Shown here piece after piece: positions 29,447 to 39,241 of a DNA stretch of 64,000 nucleotides. Each line of letters opens with the position of its first letter. The first letter of the stretch is position 1. This DNA is from Erwinia piriflorinigrans CFBP 5888 (GTDB lineage: Bacteria > Pseudomonadota > Gammaproteobacteria > Enterobacterales > Enterobacteriaceae): the NCBI RefSeq assembly GCF_001050515.1, contig NZ_CAHS01000006.1:287739-351738 (forward strand), given 5' to 3'. A model generated the notes under the pieces. It did not search any database, was not told the origin of the DNA, and saw only the letters and a program-made list of their open reading frames with translations. The position numbers and the translations under genes were made by a program.

Positions 29447-32308
29447 ATGAACCAGAAACTCAGCCAGCTTGAACACCACGGAGCCTTTATCGAACGCCAT
29501 ATCGGACCGTCGCAGGAGCAGCAGGCGGCTATGCTGCACGCCATTGGTGCTGCGTCTCTGACCGATTTGATTAGCTCGATTGTGCCTGCCGACATCCAGC
29601 TTCCCGGCCCACCACCGATTGGCGAAGCGTTGACCGAGCATCTGGCGCTGGCCGAGTTAAAGGCGATTGCTGCACAAAATCAGCGCTATAAATCCCACAT
29701 TGGCATGGGTTACACCCCGGTTCTGACGCCGCCGGTGATCCTGCGCAATATGCTGGAAAATCCCGGCTGGTACACCGCCTATACGCCTTATCAACCTGAA
29801 GTTTCACAGGGGCGCCTTGAGGCGCTGCTCAACTTCCAGCAGCTAACCCTGGATCTGACCGGGTTGGATATCGCCTCCGCTTCACTGTTAGACGAAGCTA
29901 CCGCTGCCGCCGAAGCAATGGCGATGGCGAAGCGCGTCAGCAAGCTGAAAAACGCCAACCGTTTCTTTGTGGCTGATGATATTCACCCGCAGACGCTGGA
30001 CGTGGTGCGTACCCGTGCGCAGACCTTCGGTTTTGAGGTGCTGGTGGATAAAGCGGAGAAAGTGCTGGAGCTGGAAGACGTTTTCGGCGTGCTGTTGCAG
30101 CAGGTGGGAACCGGTGGTGAAGTGCATGATTACGGCGTGCTGATTGCCGCGCTGAAAAGCCGCAAAGTGGTGGTGAGCGTGGCCGCCGACGTTATGACGT
30201 TGGTGCTATTACGGTCACCGGGCAGTCAGGGGGCTGATATTGTTTTCGGCTCCGCGCAGCGCTTCGGCGTACCGATGGGCTACGGCGGCCCGCACGCGGC
30301 CTTCTTTGCCGCGCGTGATGAACATAAACGCTCGATGCCGGGACGTATTATCGGCGTCTCGCGTGATGCGGCGGGCAACAGCGCATTGCGTATGGCGATG
30401 CAGACGCGTGAACAGCATATTCGCCGTGAGAAGGCCAATTCCAATATTTGTACCTCGCAGGTGCTGTTAGCCAATATCGCCAGCCTGTACGCGGTATTTC
30501 ATGGTCCGGCTGGCCTGAAGCGTATTGCCAGCCGCATTCACCGTCTCACCGATATTCTCGCCACAGGGTTGCAGCAGGCTGGGCTGAAGCTGCGTCATAG
30601 CAGCTGGTTTGATACCCTGACGGTAGAGGTGGCGGATAAAGCGGCGGTACTCGACTGCGCACACGGTTTTGGCGTCAATCTGCGCAGCGATCTGCTCAAT
30701 GCGGTCGGCATTACGCTGGATGAAACCACCACCCGTGAGGACGTGATGGCGCTGTTTTCCATCCTGCTCGGCGCGCAGCACGGGTTAAGCATTGAGGCGC
30801 TGGATGCCGATGCGAACGCCATCCCGGCGGACATGCTACGTCAGGACGAGATCCTCACCCATCCGGTGTTTAACCGCCATCATAGCGAAACCGAGATGAT
30901 GCGTTATATGCACAGCCTGGAACGTAAAGACCTGGCGCTGAATCAGGCGATGATCCCGCTGGGCTCCTGCACGATGAAACTCAACGCGGCGGCAGAGATG
31001 ATCCCGATCACCTGGCCAGAATTCGCCGAGCTGCACCCGTTCTGCCCGGCAGAGCAGGCGGGTGGATATCTGCAAATGATCGGCCAGCTCTCTCAATGGC
31101 TTATACAGCTGACCGGCTACGATGCGCTCTGCATGCAGCCAAATTCCGGCGCTCAGGGCGAATATGCCGGGCTGCTGGCTATTCGTCGTTATCACGAAAG
31201 TCGTCATGAATCCTCTCGCCATATCTGCCTGATCCCCGCTTCGGCCCACGGGACAAACCCGGCTTCGGCGCAGATGGCAGGGATGACGGTGGTGGTTGTC
31301 GCCTGTGATAAACAGGGCAATATTGACCTGCACGATCTGCGCAATAAGGCCGGGCAGGCGGGAGAGGCGCTCTCCTGCATCATGGTCACCTACCCGTCAA
31401 CTCACGGCGTGTACGAAGAGACCATTCGTGAGGTCTGCCAGATCGTCCACCAGTTCGGCGGCCAGGTTTATCTGGACGGTGCCAATATGAATGCTCAGGT
31501 GGGTATCACCACGCCGGGTTATATTGGCGCAGACGTGTCGCACCTTAACCTGCATAAGACCTTCTGCATTCCTCACGGCGGTGGCGGGCCGGGCATGGGG
31601 CCAATCGGGGTCAAAGCGCACCTGGCGCCGTTTGTGCCGGGGCACAGCGTGGTGCAGCTGGAAGGCGTACTGACCGCGCAGGGCGCAGTATCCGCCGCAC
31701 CGTTCGGTAGCGCCTCGATACTGCCCATCAGCTGGATGTATATCCGCATGATGGGCGCGGAAGGGTTGAAGCAGGCCAGCTCGGTGGCCATCCTTAACGC
31801 CAACTATATTGCCCGCCGTTTGCAGTCGGCGTATCCGATTTTGTATGCCGGGCGCGATGGACACGTGGCGCACGAATGCATTCTCGATATCCGCCCGATC
31901 AAAGAGCAGACCGGTATCAGCGAACTGGATATTGCCAAGCGCCTGATCGACTACGGTTTTCATGCGCCAACCATGTCATTCCCGGTAGCGGGCACCCTGA
32001 TGGTGGAGCCGACTGAATCCGAAAGCAAAGTCGAACTTGACCGCTTTATTGATGCCATGCTGGCGATCCGTAGTGAGATCGATCGCGTGGCGAACGGCGA
32101 ATGGCCCGCTGCCGATAACCCGTTGGTCAATGCGCCGCACACCCAGAAGGATATTGTCGGCGAGTGGAGCCATCCCTATACGCGTGAGCTTGCCGTGTTC
32201 CCCGCAGGCAGTGCAAATAAATACTGGCCGACGGTGAAACGCCTGGATGATGTTTACGGTGACCGCAATCTGTTCTGCTCCTGTGTGCCGCTAAGCGAAT
32301 ATCAGTAA
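29447..32308 (+). CDS. gcvP: Glycine dehydrogenase (decarboxylating), P-protein
   Basis: PLP enzyme that decarboxylates glycine and loads the aminomethyl group on GcvH. The 953 residues are a two-domain fusion typical of enterobacteria. Key sites are the N-terminal [14 protein letters not shown], the mid-protein [12 protein letters not shown], and the PLP lysine in [18 protein letters not shown]. Last gene of the operon, followed by a strong terminator. Confidence 0.97.
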   Translation: MNQKLSQLEHHGAFIERHIGPSQEQQAAMLHAIGAASLTDLISSIVPADIQLPGPPPIGEALTEHLALAELKAIAAQNQRYKSHIGMGYTPVLTPPVILRNMLENPGWYTAYTPYQPEVSQGRLEALLNFQQLTLDLTGLDIASASLLDEATAAAEAMAMAKRVSKLKNANRFFVADDIHPQTLDVVRTRAQTFGFEVLVDKAEKVLELEDVFGVLLQQVGTGGEVHDYGVLIAALKSRKVVVSVAADVMTLVLLRSPGSQGADIVFGSAQRFGVPMGYGGPHAAFFAARDEHKRSMPGRIIGVSRDAAGNSALRMAMQTREQHIRREKANSNICTSQVLLANIASLYAVFHGPAGLKRIASRIHRLTDILATGLQQAGLKLRHSSWFDTLTVEVADKAAVLDCAHGFGVNLRSDLLNAVGITLDETTTREDVMALFSILLGAQHGLSIEALDADANAIPADMLRQDEILTHPVFNRHHSETEMMRYMHSLERKDLALNQAMIPLGSCTMKLNAAAEMIPITWPEFAELHPFCPAEQAGGYLQMIGQLSQWLIQLTGYDALCMQPNSGAQGEYAGLLAIRRYHESRHESSRHICLIPASAHGTNPASAQMAGMTVVVVACDKQGNIDLHDLRNKAGQAGEALSCIMVTYPSTHGVYEETIREVCQIVHQFGGQVYLDGANMNAQVGITTPGYIGADVSHLNLHKTFCIPHGGGGPGMGPIGVKAHLAPFVPGHSVVQLEGVLTAQGAVSAAPFGSASILPISWMYIRMMGAEGLKQASSVAILNANYIARRLQSAYPILYAGRDGHVAHECILDIRPIKEQTGISELDIAKRLIDYGFHAPTMSFPVAGTLMVEPTESESKVELDRFIDAMLAIRSEIDRVANGEWPAADNPLVNAPHTQKDIVGEWSHPYTRELAVFPAGSANKYWPTVKRLDDVYGDRNLFCSCVPLSEYQ

Positions 32309-32333
32309 TCGTTGCTGATGCAAACTGCGGTAT

Positions 32334-32367
32334 AAGGGTTGAGCGATTTTTACGCTCAACCCTTTTC
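32334..32367 (+). terminator. Intrinsic terminator after gcvP
   Basis: A perfect 12-bp stem (aagggttgagcg / cgctcaaccctt) with a 7-base loop is followed by tttt. It ends gcvTHP just before ygfF. Confidence 0.9.
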
Positions 32368-32383
32368 TTAGTGAGGTACTGAT

Positions 32384-33127
32384 ATGAATATTGCTTTGGT
32401 CACCGGGGGCAGTCGCGGCATAGGCCGGGCGACCGCAATACTGCTGGCGAAACAGGGCTGGCATGTTGCGGTCAATTTCGCCCGGCGTGCTGACGCAGCT
32501 GATGAAGTCGTACAGGAGATTGAACGGCAGGGCGGCAGCGCGTTTGCCATTCAGGCCGATATCTCCAACGAGGACGAAGTGGTGGCGATGTTTGCCAGCA
32601 TTGACCGCCAGCCGGGACGACTTACCGCACTGGTGAATAATGCCGGGATACTGTTTCAGCAGGCCACGCTGGAGCAGCTAAGCGCCGCGCGTATCAACCA
32701 GGTGTTTGCGACTAACGTCACCGGCAGTTTTATCTGTTGCCGCGAGGCGGTGAAGCGTATGGCGTACCATCACGGCGGCAGAGGCGGGGCGATTGTCAAC
32801 GTCTCTTCGGCCGCCGCGAGGCTGGGTGCGCCTGGTGAGTATGTCGACTATGCCGCCTCGAAAGGTGCAATGGATACCCTGACTAAAGGGTTATCACTGG
32901 AGGTCGCGGCGCAGGGCGTCCGGGTTAATGGCGTGCGACCGGGATTTATTTACACCGAGATGCATGCCGATGGCGGAGAGCCGCAGCGGGTAGATCGCGT
33001 TGCGGCTGCTATTCCGATGCAGCGCGGTGGTCAGCCGTCAGAGGTCGCCCACGCCATCGCCTGGCTGCTGAGTGATAACGCCTCTTATATTACCGGGTCG
33101 ATCGTTGATGCTGCGGGAGGACGATGA
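32384..33127 (+). CDS. ygfF: SDR-family oxidoreductase YgfF
   Basis: Short-chain dehydrogenase/reductase of 247 residues, the length of E. coli YgfF, with which it aligns throughout. It has the nucleotide motif TGGSRGIGRAT, the NNAG motif, catalytic Ser in NVSS and the YAASK motif (Tyr-x-x-x-Lys). The substrate is not known. It follows gcvP and uses the start after gaggtactgat. A decayed second copy of its 3' part lies 8 kb downstream at 41301-41408, on the other side of the metabolic island. Confidence 0.92.
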   Translation: MNIALVTGGSRGIGRATAILLAKQGWHVAVNFARRADAADEVVQEIERQGGSAFAIQADISNEDEVVAMFASIDRQPGRLTALVNNAGILFQQATLEQLSAARINQVFATNVTGSFICCREAVKRMAYHHGGRGGAIVNVSSAAARLGAPGEYVDYAASKGAMDTLTKGLSLEVAAQGVRVNGVRPGFIYTEMHADGGEPQRVDRVAAAIPMQRGGQPSEVAHAIAWLLSDNASYITGSIVDAAGGR

Positions 33128-33238
33128 AAAGCAGCGCTCGCCCGTAACGTGTTAATGATATTAAAAATCAGGGTTGCACCTCATTGATTGAAATATATAA
33201 AAAGCGATGGGCGGTCACGCATTAAAAATCACGCTATA

Positions 33239-34201
33239 TTATTGGCTGAAGTTTAATATTGTGCGGACATTCCGTGCGCTAGTGGCTATAATATCAATTA
33301 CCCCTGTTCGTAGTGCGCCAGTAATTGCCAGGGCTTTGGTGTTTTCAGACGCTATGGCAATGACGCAAGGGATATGACGTAGCTCTTCTATATTTAATCC
33401 AATCACGCGATTATCCATTACAGTATTGACATGTTTTCCATGAGCATTGAAAAAATCATAACCGGCAATATCGCCAATCACACCTTGATTAAGGCTGGCA
33501 TCGTTTATTTCTTGCGGTGTAAACCACCCCAACTTGACCATATAGCTGTCCTCATTCATATCGCCAATGCCTACCAGCGCGATATCTGCTTTACGGCCCC
33601 GTTCCAGAGTTTCATTGATAGTGCCATTTTGAAGCAAAACTTTTTTCAAGTTAATATCTTCGACATAGGCCGGTGCATAGAGTGATTCGCTACTGCCACC
33701 AAACTTTTTTGCTAATAATCGGCTGATATGATCGGCATTAATGACATCACCGGGTCGGTGAGTACCGCCAATACCGCAGATAAAACGACAGTTTTTAGGT
33801 TGAATTAAGCCTGAGTATTCCGCCACCGCCGCCACATTTCTGCCTTGACCAACGGCGATCACGATATTATCCCGCAGCACATTAGCTAAATAATTAGACA
33901 CCAGTGCGGCAACCTGGCGTCGCTGCTCTTCTTCATCCTGATTGTCCAGGGCAATTAACGCCCGGCTGACGGGAAAACGTTCTTTTAGTTGTTTTTCAAG
34001 GTTTGTGCTAAATACCGGGTGATAGCGAACGTTAATTTCAACAATACCTTCTTCTTTAGCTTTCTTAAGAAGACGCCCGACTTTGATACGAGAAATCCCA
34101 AACCTGTTGGCTATTTCTTCTTGAGTCACTTCATCGCAGTAATAGGCGATAGCAAGCTCAGTAAGTAACTCATAGTCCTGAGAAGAGTTGGTTTTAGCCA
34201 T
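33239..34201 (-). CDS. SorC-family sugar-responsive transcriptional regulator
   Basis: A 320-residue SorC/DeoR-type regulator. The N-terminal helix-turn-helix is at about residues 20-50 (VTQEEIANRFGISRIKVGRLLKKA, read here as two halves), and the rest is the sugar-phosphate effector domain with the AVGQGRNVAAVAEYSG segment and ALVGIGDMN. The nearest described role is EryD-like control of polyol/tetrulose operons, but this is by family and context only. It is transcribed toward ygfF and is the last gene of the left arm of the island, 74 bases after the TpiA-like gene. Confidence 0.88.
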   Translation of the reverse strand: MAKTNSSQDYELLTELAIAYYCDEVTQEEIANRFGISRIKVGRLLKKAKEEGIVEINVRYHPVFSTNLEKQLKERFPVSRALIALDNQDEEEQRRQVAALVSNYLANVLRDNIVIAVGQGRNVAAVAEYSGLIQPKNCRFICGIGGTHRPGDVINADHISRLLAKKFGGSSESLYAPAYVEDINLKKVLLQNGTINETLERGRKADIALVGIGDMNEDSYMVKLGWFTPQEINDASLNQGVIGDIAGYDFFNAHGKHVNTVMDNRVIGLNIEELRHIPCVIAIASENTKALAITGALRTGVIDIIATSARNVRTILNFSQ

Positions 34202-34275
34202 CTGGTTACGATCTCCGCGAAACTAACACTATATTAAGTAACGAATATTTGTTCTGCAGTATAACAGATTACCAT

Positions 34276-35082
34276 TTAACTGTGTTTCAAGCTGTTTGCC
34301 GGATGACAAGACGAGGGCATGCCAGAAGCTGTGATGGCCAGTGCTTCATCCAGGATAGCTGAAAAGGCTGAGGGCTGATGAGCGAACCGCCCGAGAAAAA
34401 GACCATCGACATCGGGCCATAGGCGGCTTAACAGTCCTGGACCGGCACTGCCACCGTATATCACTCGCACCTGCATATCATATTGCTGTTGCAGATGGCG
34501 GCGCAGAGTGCTGCACACTTCCCGAATGTAACCATCGCTGGCTGGCGCTGACGCGCCAATGGCCCATTGTGGCTCCCAGGCCAGGATAATCGGCGACTCG
34601 AGTGGTTTGCCCAATGTATTCAGCAATTCCTGGCTTTGGGCAATGGCGATGTGGGCTGCCCGTTGTGCGCTAACTTGCTCCAGCTCACCGATGCAAATCA
34701 CTGGGGTTAAATGGTGGATGAGAGCCAGCTTCAACTTTCGTACTATAGTTTCAACCGTTTCACCAAAATGGCGCCGCCTTTCGGCATGACCCAGTTCGAT
34801 ATAACGGCAACCCATTTCCTCAAGAAAAGAAGCACTGGTTTCCCCAGTCCAGGCACCTGGTGGTTCTTCGGACATGTTTTGCGCACCCACGCCCATCGGC
34901 GTGCCGGCAAACGTCTTTATCGCTATCGACAACGCTGGTGTCATTGGCAAGGTAAACAACTCCAACCCCGTGGACTCAGACCCGGGGGGTAATGCCGAGG
35001 CAACCTCGCTGCACCAATCCAGCGTCTGCTGCCAACCGAAATACATTTTGTGAGAGACGCCCAGGATCACCGTTTTTTTCAC
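34276..35082 (-). CDS. TpiA-family sugar-phosphate isomerase (EryH/LerI-like candidate)
   Basis: A 268-residue triose-phosphate-isomerase-fold protein. Catalytic residues are in place: Lys12 in SHKMYFG (instead of NWKMN), His in ELGHAERR, Glu in AWEPQWAIG, and the phosphate loop in YGGSA. The GTG at 35082 is preferred: agagga ends 6 bases before it, while the upstream ATG at 35106 lies within the kinase gene. The departure from NWKMN and the company of a kinase and an RpiB-like isomerase suggest the tetrulose-phosphate isomerase subgroup (EryH, LerI), but a triose-phosphate isomerase cannot be excluded. Coupled to the kinase, whose stop is 2 bases before the start. Confidence 0.85.
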   Translation of the reverse strand: MKKTVILGVSHKMYFGWQQTLDWCSEVASALPPGSESTGLELFTLPMTPALSIAIKTFAGTPMGVGAQNMSEEPPGAWTGETSASFLEEMGCRYIELGHAERRRHFGETVETIVRKLKLALIHHLTPVICIGELEQVSAQRAAHIAIAQSQELLNTLGKPLESPIILAWEPQWAIGASAPASDGYIREVCSTLRRHLQQQYDMQVRVIYGGSAGPGLLSRLWPDVDGLFLGRFAHQPSAFSAILDEALAITASGMPSSCHPANSLKHS

Positions 35083-35084
35083 AT

Positions 35085-36827
35085 TTATTCCTCTAAGGCC
35101 GCGCATTCGCTGAGGTAGGTGCTAACGGTTTCTACCATCAATGCTAAAGAGATGGCACCTGCATCTGGCGAACCGATGCTGCGTTCAGCCAGCGGGCGTG
35201 CCCGGCCGATACGCGGCAGCAATTGCGCCGTTTGCTGGGCGCTCTGACGTGCCACCTCTGCTGCCGCTTTCCACGCCTTTGCCAGTGGCATTTTGCGATT
35301 CACATTTTCCACCAATGCCTGACTGAAAGGCAGCAACACATCAACCAATGTCTTGTCGCCGGGCCTGGCTTTACCGAAATGCATAACCTCATGGCAGGAT
35401 TGAACAATAGCATTTGAAATGCCAGCAGCATCCGGCTTGTCAGTATTACCCAAGGCGGAACCTATAGTATTCAGTATCACCCCCCAAATGGCACCGGAAG
35501 TACCGCCAGCATCATTAGCCCAGGCATCCCCTACAATTTGTAACATTGAACCGGCACCGGCATGTTGTTGCAGCGCGTTTAGAGCCGCACGTTGAGCAGC
35601 GATAGCTCCTCGCTTCATGGTCATGCCGTGATCGCCATCACCTGCTACAGCATCAATTCTGCCCAATTCTTCAGCGTTGTCGATGAGCGTTTTCGTCAGG
35701 GCATTAATGATGGCCACGATGCAATTAGCCGTTTGACGTGAGGCTGGTGAACCTCGTGGGACAGACCGCTCCGTCACTGCACTTTGATGGAAGTCGGTTA
35801 GTGGCTGGTAAGACAGAACAGAGCTGCGACAGAACGCCGGCGAGTTGGCTGGAGCCAGCCACAACTTTTCGAGCGACTCATCATTAAACCAAATAAAGGT
35901 GAGTGATATACCCGCCATATTGAAGCTGGTGACGAATTCTCCCACCTGAACGTCGGCAATTTTTACCCCTTTCGGTACTAAGCACTGTTGAACATTGTGC
36001 CAAAGAACAAAGAGTTCCTCGTATTTTACCGAACCGAGGCCGTTAACGATTACGCCAATGCGTGCCCCTCGCGGTTGCATAACTCCCTCAGGAAGTTCGG
36101 TCAGCAGCGATTCTACAAGCATATTGGCAAGGTTTTTAGCCGAAGGCAGCGGAATTTCGCTGATCCCCGGCTCGCCGTGCATCCCCATACCCAGCGCCAT
36201 CATACCGGCTGGAACACTAAACAACGGCTGTTTTGCTCCCGGTAAAGTACAGCCGGAAAAGGCCACTCCCAGTGTCCGGGTTTGTTGGTTCGCTGCGTGC
36301 GCTACTGCTAATACGTCCGCCAGTGAGTCCCCCCGTTCTGCGGCGGCGGCGGCTATTTTAAATACCACCAGATCGCCAGCAACACCTCGGCGACGACTCA
36401 TTTCATCCGGCGTAGCGCTGGAAATGTCATCGGTGATAGCAATGGTTTCACACGGAATTCCTTCGCTGCGTAGCCGCTCGCAAGCCCGGCCAAAATGCAG
36501 CACATCACCCGCATAGTTGCCAAATGCCAACAAGACACCGCCACCGTTATTGGCGGCACGGGCGACGGAATAAATCTGTTGTGCTGAGGGTGATGCGAAC
36601 ACATTACCCAGCACTGCGCCGTGTGCCAGCCCCTGACCCACCAGTCCGGCAAACGCCGGATAGTGCCCGGATCCACCACCTATGATGACAGCTACGCTGC
36701 CTGGCTTGCTTTTGGTGTTGCGCACCACACCTCCAGATACCTGGCGTACTAACGCAGAATGCACGTTAACAAAACCCGATACCATCTCTTGGGCAAACTC
36801 TGACGACTCATTGAATATCCAGGTCAT
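35085..36827 (-). CDS. Fused DhaK-DhaL dihydroxyacetone-kinase-family sugar kinase
   Basis: A 580-residue ATP-dependent kinase with both domains on one chain. The DhaK part (about 1-330) carries GGGSGHYP near residue 55 and the substrate-binding His in GMGMHGEPG. The DhaL part (about 370-575) has the magnesium-binding GDGDHG motif and GGTSGAIWG. GHYP replaces the usual GHEP, which may mark a different substrate. Members of this family phosphorylate dihydroxyacetone, L-erythrulose (LerK) or related ketoses. The start follows ggagag with 7-base spacing. First gene of the left arm, divergent from the RpiB-like gene. Confidence 0.9.
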   Translation of the reverse strand: MTWIFNESSEFAQEMVSGFVNVHSALVRQVSGGVVRNTKSKPGSVAVIIGGGSGHYPAFAGLVGQGLAHGAVLGNVFASPSAQQIYSVARAANNGGGVLLAFGNYAGDVLHFGRACERLRSEGIPCETIAITDDISSATPDEMSRRRGVAGDLVVFKIAAAAAERGDSLADVLAVAHAANQQTRTLGVAFSGCTLPGAKQPLFSVPAGMMALGMGMHGEPGISEIPLPSAKNLANMLVESLLTELPEGVMQPRGARIGVIVNGLGSVKYEELFVLWHNVQQCLVPKGVKIADVQVGEFVTSFNMAGISLTFIWFNDESLEKLWLAPANSPAFCRSSVLSYQPLTDFHQSAVTERSVPRGSPASRQTANCIVAIINALTKTLIDNAEELGRIDAVAGDGDHGMTMKRGAIAAQRAALNALQQHAGAGSMLQIVGDAWANDAGGTSGAIWGVILNTIGSALGNTDKPDAAGISNAIVQSCHEVMHFGKARPGDKTLVDVLLPFSQALVENVNRKMPLAKAWKAAAEVARQSAQQTAQLLPRIGRARPLAERSIGSPDAGAISLALMVETVSTYLSECAALEE

Positions 36828-37147
36828 TCTTTTGCTCTCCGAAAGTTTCTTCGTTACATCAGTCCGGCACGGTTGTGGCTGGTAAGCCGATCAAACGGAG
36901 TATATGCAATCACCTGAATTGTTCAAATGTTCATTTAGTGAAAATGTGATCACATTCTTTGTTTTCGATAATTTGTCATCCCAGCCAAAAAAAAAGCTTC
37001 TATGGTGCATATTTTCTTGTTAGACATAGTTGCTATGGGTGTGTTGCTACTTTATTGATCGATGATAATAGTATTGGCTTCACATATGTTTGTTCATATG
37101 ATTGTGTTTTAAACATGTGAGCGGGTTCGGGAACGGGAGGAGATGAG
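36828..37147. promoter_or_regulatory. Divergent promoter region of the sugar-phosphate island
   Basis: This AT-rich 320-base gap separates the two divergent arms. Candidate operators are a TTCA-N5-TGAA inverted repeat at 36930-36942, preceded by a second gttca, the palindrome aatgtgatcacatt at 36943-36956, and the pair CATATG-N6-CATATG at 37083-37100 that includes tgttcat. The tgttcat word occurs beside both ends. TGTGA-TCACA lacks the 6-base spacer of a CRP site, so I do not call CRP. Binding by the SorC-type regulator is inferred. Confidence 0.5.
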
Positions 37148-37621
37148 ATGTTGAAGATAGCGATAGGCGCAGATGATGCCGCCACTGACATGAAAAATAA
37201 GATAAAGGCACATCTGAGAACAAAAAATATAGACGTCACTGACTTTAGTCATGACATTGCTGACAATGAGCAGATCTACCCTGATATTGCATTCACACTG
37301 GCTTCAGCGATCCGCAAGGGCCAGTTTGAGCGCGGTATTTTGCTATGTGGTACCGGTATTGGCATGGCGATTGTAGCGAATAAAGTACAAGGCGTGCGCG
37401 CAGCACAGTGCCACGACGCCTACTCTGCCGACCGTGCCCGCAAAAGCAATAATGCGCAAATAATGACGATGGGAGCACGCGTTATAGGTACCGAGTTGGC
37501 GTTGATGCTGGTTGATACCTGGCTAAACGCTGAGTTTGAAGCGAACCGATCCGCGCATAAAGTCCAGCGCATCGATTATTACGACAATATCGCTGACCCA
37601 GACGCTGGTGTGAATTCCTGA
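37148..37621 (+). CDS. RpiB/LacAB-family sugar-phosphate isomerase (EryI-like candidate)
   Basis: A 157-residue RpiB-family isomerase. The active-site Cys67 lies in the LLCGTGIGMAIVANK motif, and HDAYSADRARKSNNAQ matches the second family motif. The N-terminal motif is GADDAATDMK, whereas ribose-phosphate RpiB has GSDHAGFELK; the His there contacts phosphate, so this is not a standard ribose-5-phosphate isomerase. EryI-type enzymes that convert D-erythrulose 4-phosphate to D-erythrose 4-phosphate also depart there. rpiA is present elsewhere in the window. Strong ribosome site gggaggag. Confidence 0.87.
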   Translation: MLKIAIGADDAATDMKNKIKAHLRTKNIDVTDFSHDIADNEQIYPDIAFTLASAIRKGQFERGILLCGTGIGMAIVANKVQGVRAAQCHDAYSADRARKSNNAQIMTMGARVIGTELALMLVDTWLNAEFEANRSAHKVQRIDYYDNIADPDAGVNS

Positions 37622-37632
37622 TCACAGGCTAA

Positions 37633-37740
37633 ACCAACGGGCAGTTTATCGAGAAACTAAAAATTGCCACCGTGGTTGCTGAGTGTGGGCAGATCATCGC
37701 TATCTTGCATGGTCACCATAAAGGTGCCTATATCATCTAA
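37633..37740 (+). pseudogene. Possible remnant of an enolase-superfamily C-terminus
   Basis: Directly after the RpiB-like gene, a 35-codon frame without a start codon reads FIEKLKIATVVAECGQ, then IIAILHGHHKGAYII, then a stop. The pattern (helix with LKIA..AE.G followed by a strand and His) resembles the last barrel unit of mandelate-racemase-type acid-sugar dehydratases, e.g. LKIAALAEAHGVPVAPH. This is by eye and weak. If right, the island once had a dehydratase here, now almost wholly deleted. Confidence 0.3.
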
Positions 37741-37858
37741 TGACAGAAACGCCAGGGGCTGGGAATAAGAATATCATTCTCCGGACATTTATAACGTCAA
37801 TTGAGTGAATGCGATTGACGCTCATTTAAAATAGATTAGCTTCGCGGATATTTCGAAC

Positions 37859-37881
37859 GTTGGTGCCGTTGAGGCACCAAC
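37859..37881 (+). repeat. Hairpin upstream of the MFS gene
   Basis: The inverted repeat gttggtgcc / ggcaccaac with a 5-base loop lies 36 bases before the MFS start. A second inverted repeat, cgtcaat-N12-attgacg, is at 37795-37820. Neither is followed by T, so an operator or mRNA-processing role is more likely than termination. Confidence 0.45.
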
Positions 37882-37915
37882 AGGCGGACATCCATAATGA
37901 CTGCAGGATACGTTT

Positions 37916-39202
37916 ATGAATCTGATGAAAAATAAAAGTACTAAAGTTCTTGCGTTATTTTGTGCATTATCTTTTTTAATGTATGTCGACCGGGTTAACC
38001 TTTCCGCTTCAGCCGCGCTGATCAAAGAGGAAATCGGTCTGGATAATACCGAGTTAGGGATTGTTTTTTCCGCTTTTGCTTATACTTATCTGGTGTTTCA
38101 AATAATAGGCGGTTGGTTCTGCGACCGTTTTGGAGCACGAAACACGATTATTATTTGCGGCAGCATTTGGATTATTGCCACTATTTGCACTGGTTTTGCC
38201 GGAGGTTTCATTTCGTTGTTCCTCAGCCGCCTGTTGCTGGGGATCGGGGAAGGAGCCGCTCTACCGTCTCAGGCACGAGCCATCACCTTTTGGTTCAAAA
38301 AAGAGAAGCGCGGTTTTGTACAAGGGATCACCCATGCTTTCTCGCGGTTTGGCAATGCAGTGACACCTTCTATTGTGGCTTTGTTGGTGTTGGCGCATTC
38401 CTGGAGGTTCTCTTTCATCGCCATGGGTTTGATAACGGCGGTGTGGCTGGCATTATGGATCCTCTGGTTCCGCGATACGCCACATCAATATAATGATTTG
38501 AGTAAGGATGAACTGGAACAGATACCGCCAGCTGATAGCCAGGTTATAGAGAAAACCACTGAACCGACGCCATGGGGCGCATTATTGAAGCGAATGGGGC
38601 CGACCATGGGGGTGTATTTCTGCTATGGCTGGACCGGTTGGTTATTTTTCACCTGGTTACCCATGTTCTTTATGAACGGGCGCGGAATGGATATTAAATC
38701 ATCGGCACTTTTCACCTCCGGTGTGTTTTTGTTCGGTGTATTGGGAAATATGGTTGGCGGAGTAGTCAGTGATTATATTTACAAACGCACGCGCAATGTT
38801 GTAGCGGCGCGTCGTAATGTGATTATTTTCAGTTTTCTTAGTGCGCTGTTGTTATTAATTCCGGTAATTAATTCATCTTCTTTGACGGTCATATCGCTCT
38901 GTCTGGGGGTTGCCTTCTTCTGTCTTGAACTTACCATTGGTCCTGTTTGGGCGATACCGATGGATATTACCCCTAAGCATGTCGGTATTGCCAGCGGGCT
39001 AATGAATGCCGGGTCAGCGGTAGCCGGGATTATTTCACCGATCCTGTTTGGTATTATTATAGATAAGACTGGCGACTGGAGCCTCCCTTTCTATGGTTCC
39101 ATCGTATTGCTGCTGTTTGGCATCGTGCTGACTTTCTTTATGCGTCCGGATATCCCGTTACAGGCAAATCACGCGCTGGAAGGCACTTTGTCCGGGTTGT
39201 AA
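37916..39202 (+). CDS. MFS transporter, anion:cation symporter (ACS) type
   Basis: A 428-residue inner-membrane carrier with about 12 membrane segments. The N-terminal pattern YVDRVNLSAS, then GWFCDRFGAR (loop 2-3 signature) and RLLLGIGEGAALPS is typical of the ACS family, which carries sugar acids such as galactonate, glucarate or tetronates by proton symport. This suggests that the imported substrate of the island may be a sugar acid. The gene lies between the RpiB-like and PdxA2-like genes, same strand, 39 bases before the latter. Confidence 0.88.
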   Translation: MNLMKNKSTKVLALFCALSFLMYVDRVNLSASAALIKEEIGLDNTELGIVFSAFAYTYLVFQIIGGWFCDRFGARNTIIICGSIWIIATICTGFAGGFISLFLSRLLLGIGEGAALPSQARAITFWFKKEKRGFVQGITHAFSRFGNAVTPSIVALLVLAHSWRFSFIAMGLITAVWLALWILWFRDTPHQYNDLSKDELEQIPPADSQVIEKTTEPTPWGALLKRMGPTMGVYFCYGWTGWLFFTWLPMFFMNGRGMDIKSSALFTSGVFLFGVLGNMVGGVVSDYIYKRTRNVVAARRNVIIFSFLSALLLLIPVINSSSLTVISLCLGVAFFCLELTIGPVWAIPMDITPKHVGIASGLMNAGSAVAGIISPILFGIIIDKTGDWSLPFYGSIVLLLFGIVLTFFMRPDIPLQANHALEGTLSGL

Positions 39203-39241
39203 TCAACACCATCTTTTATACAAGTCAATTGAGGAGTCTGT

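Noticed and set aside
36943..36956. Palindrome aatgtgatcacatt considered as a CRP site
   Set aside because: A CRP site needs TGTGA and TCACA separated by six bases; here they are adjacent.
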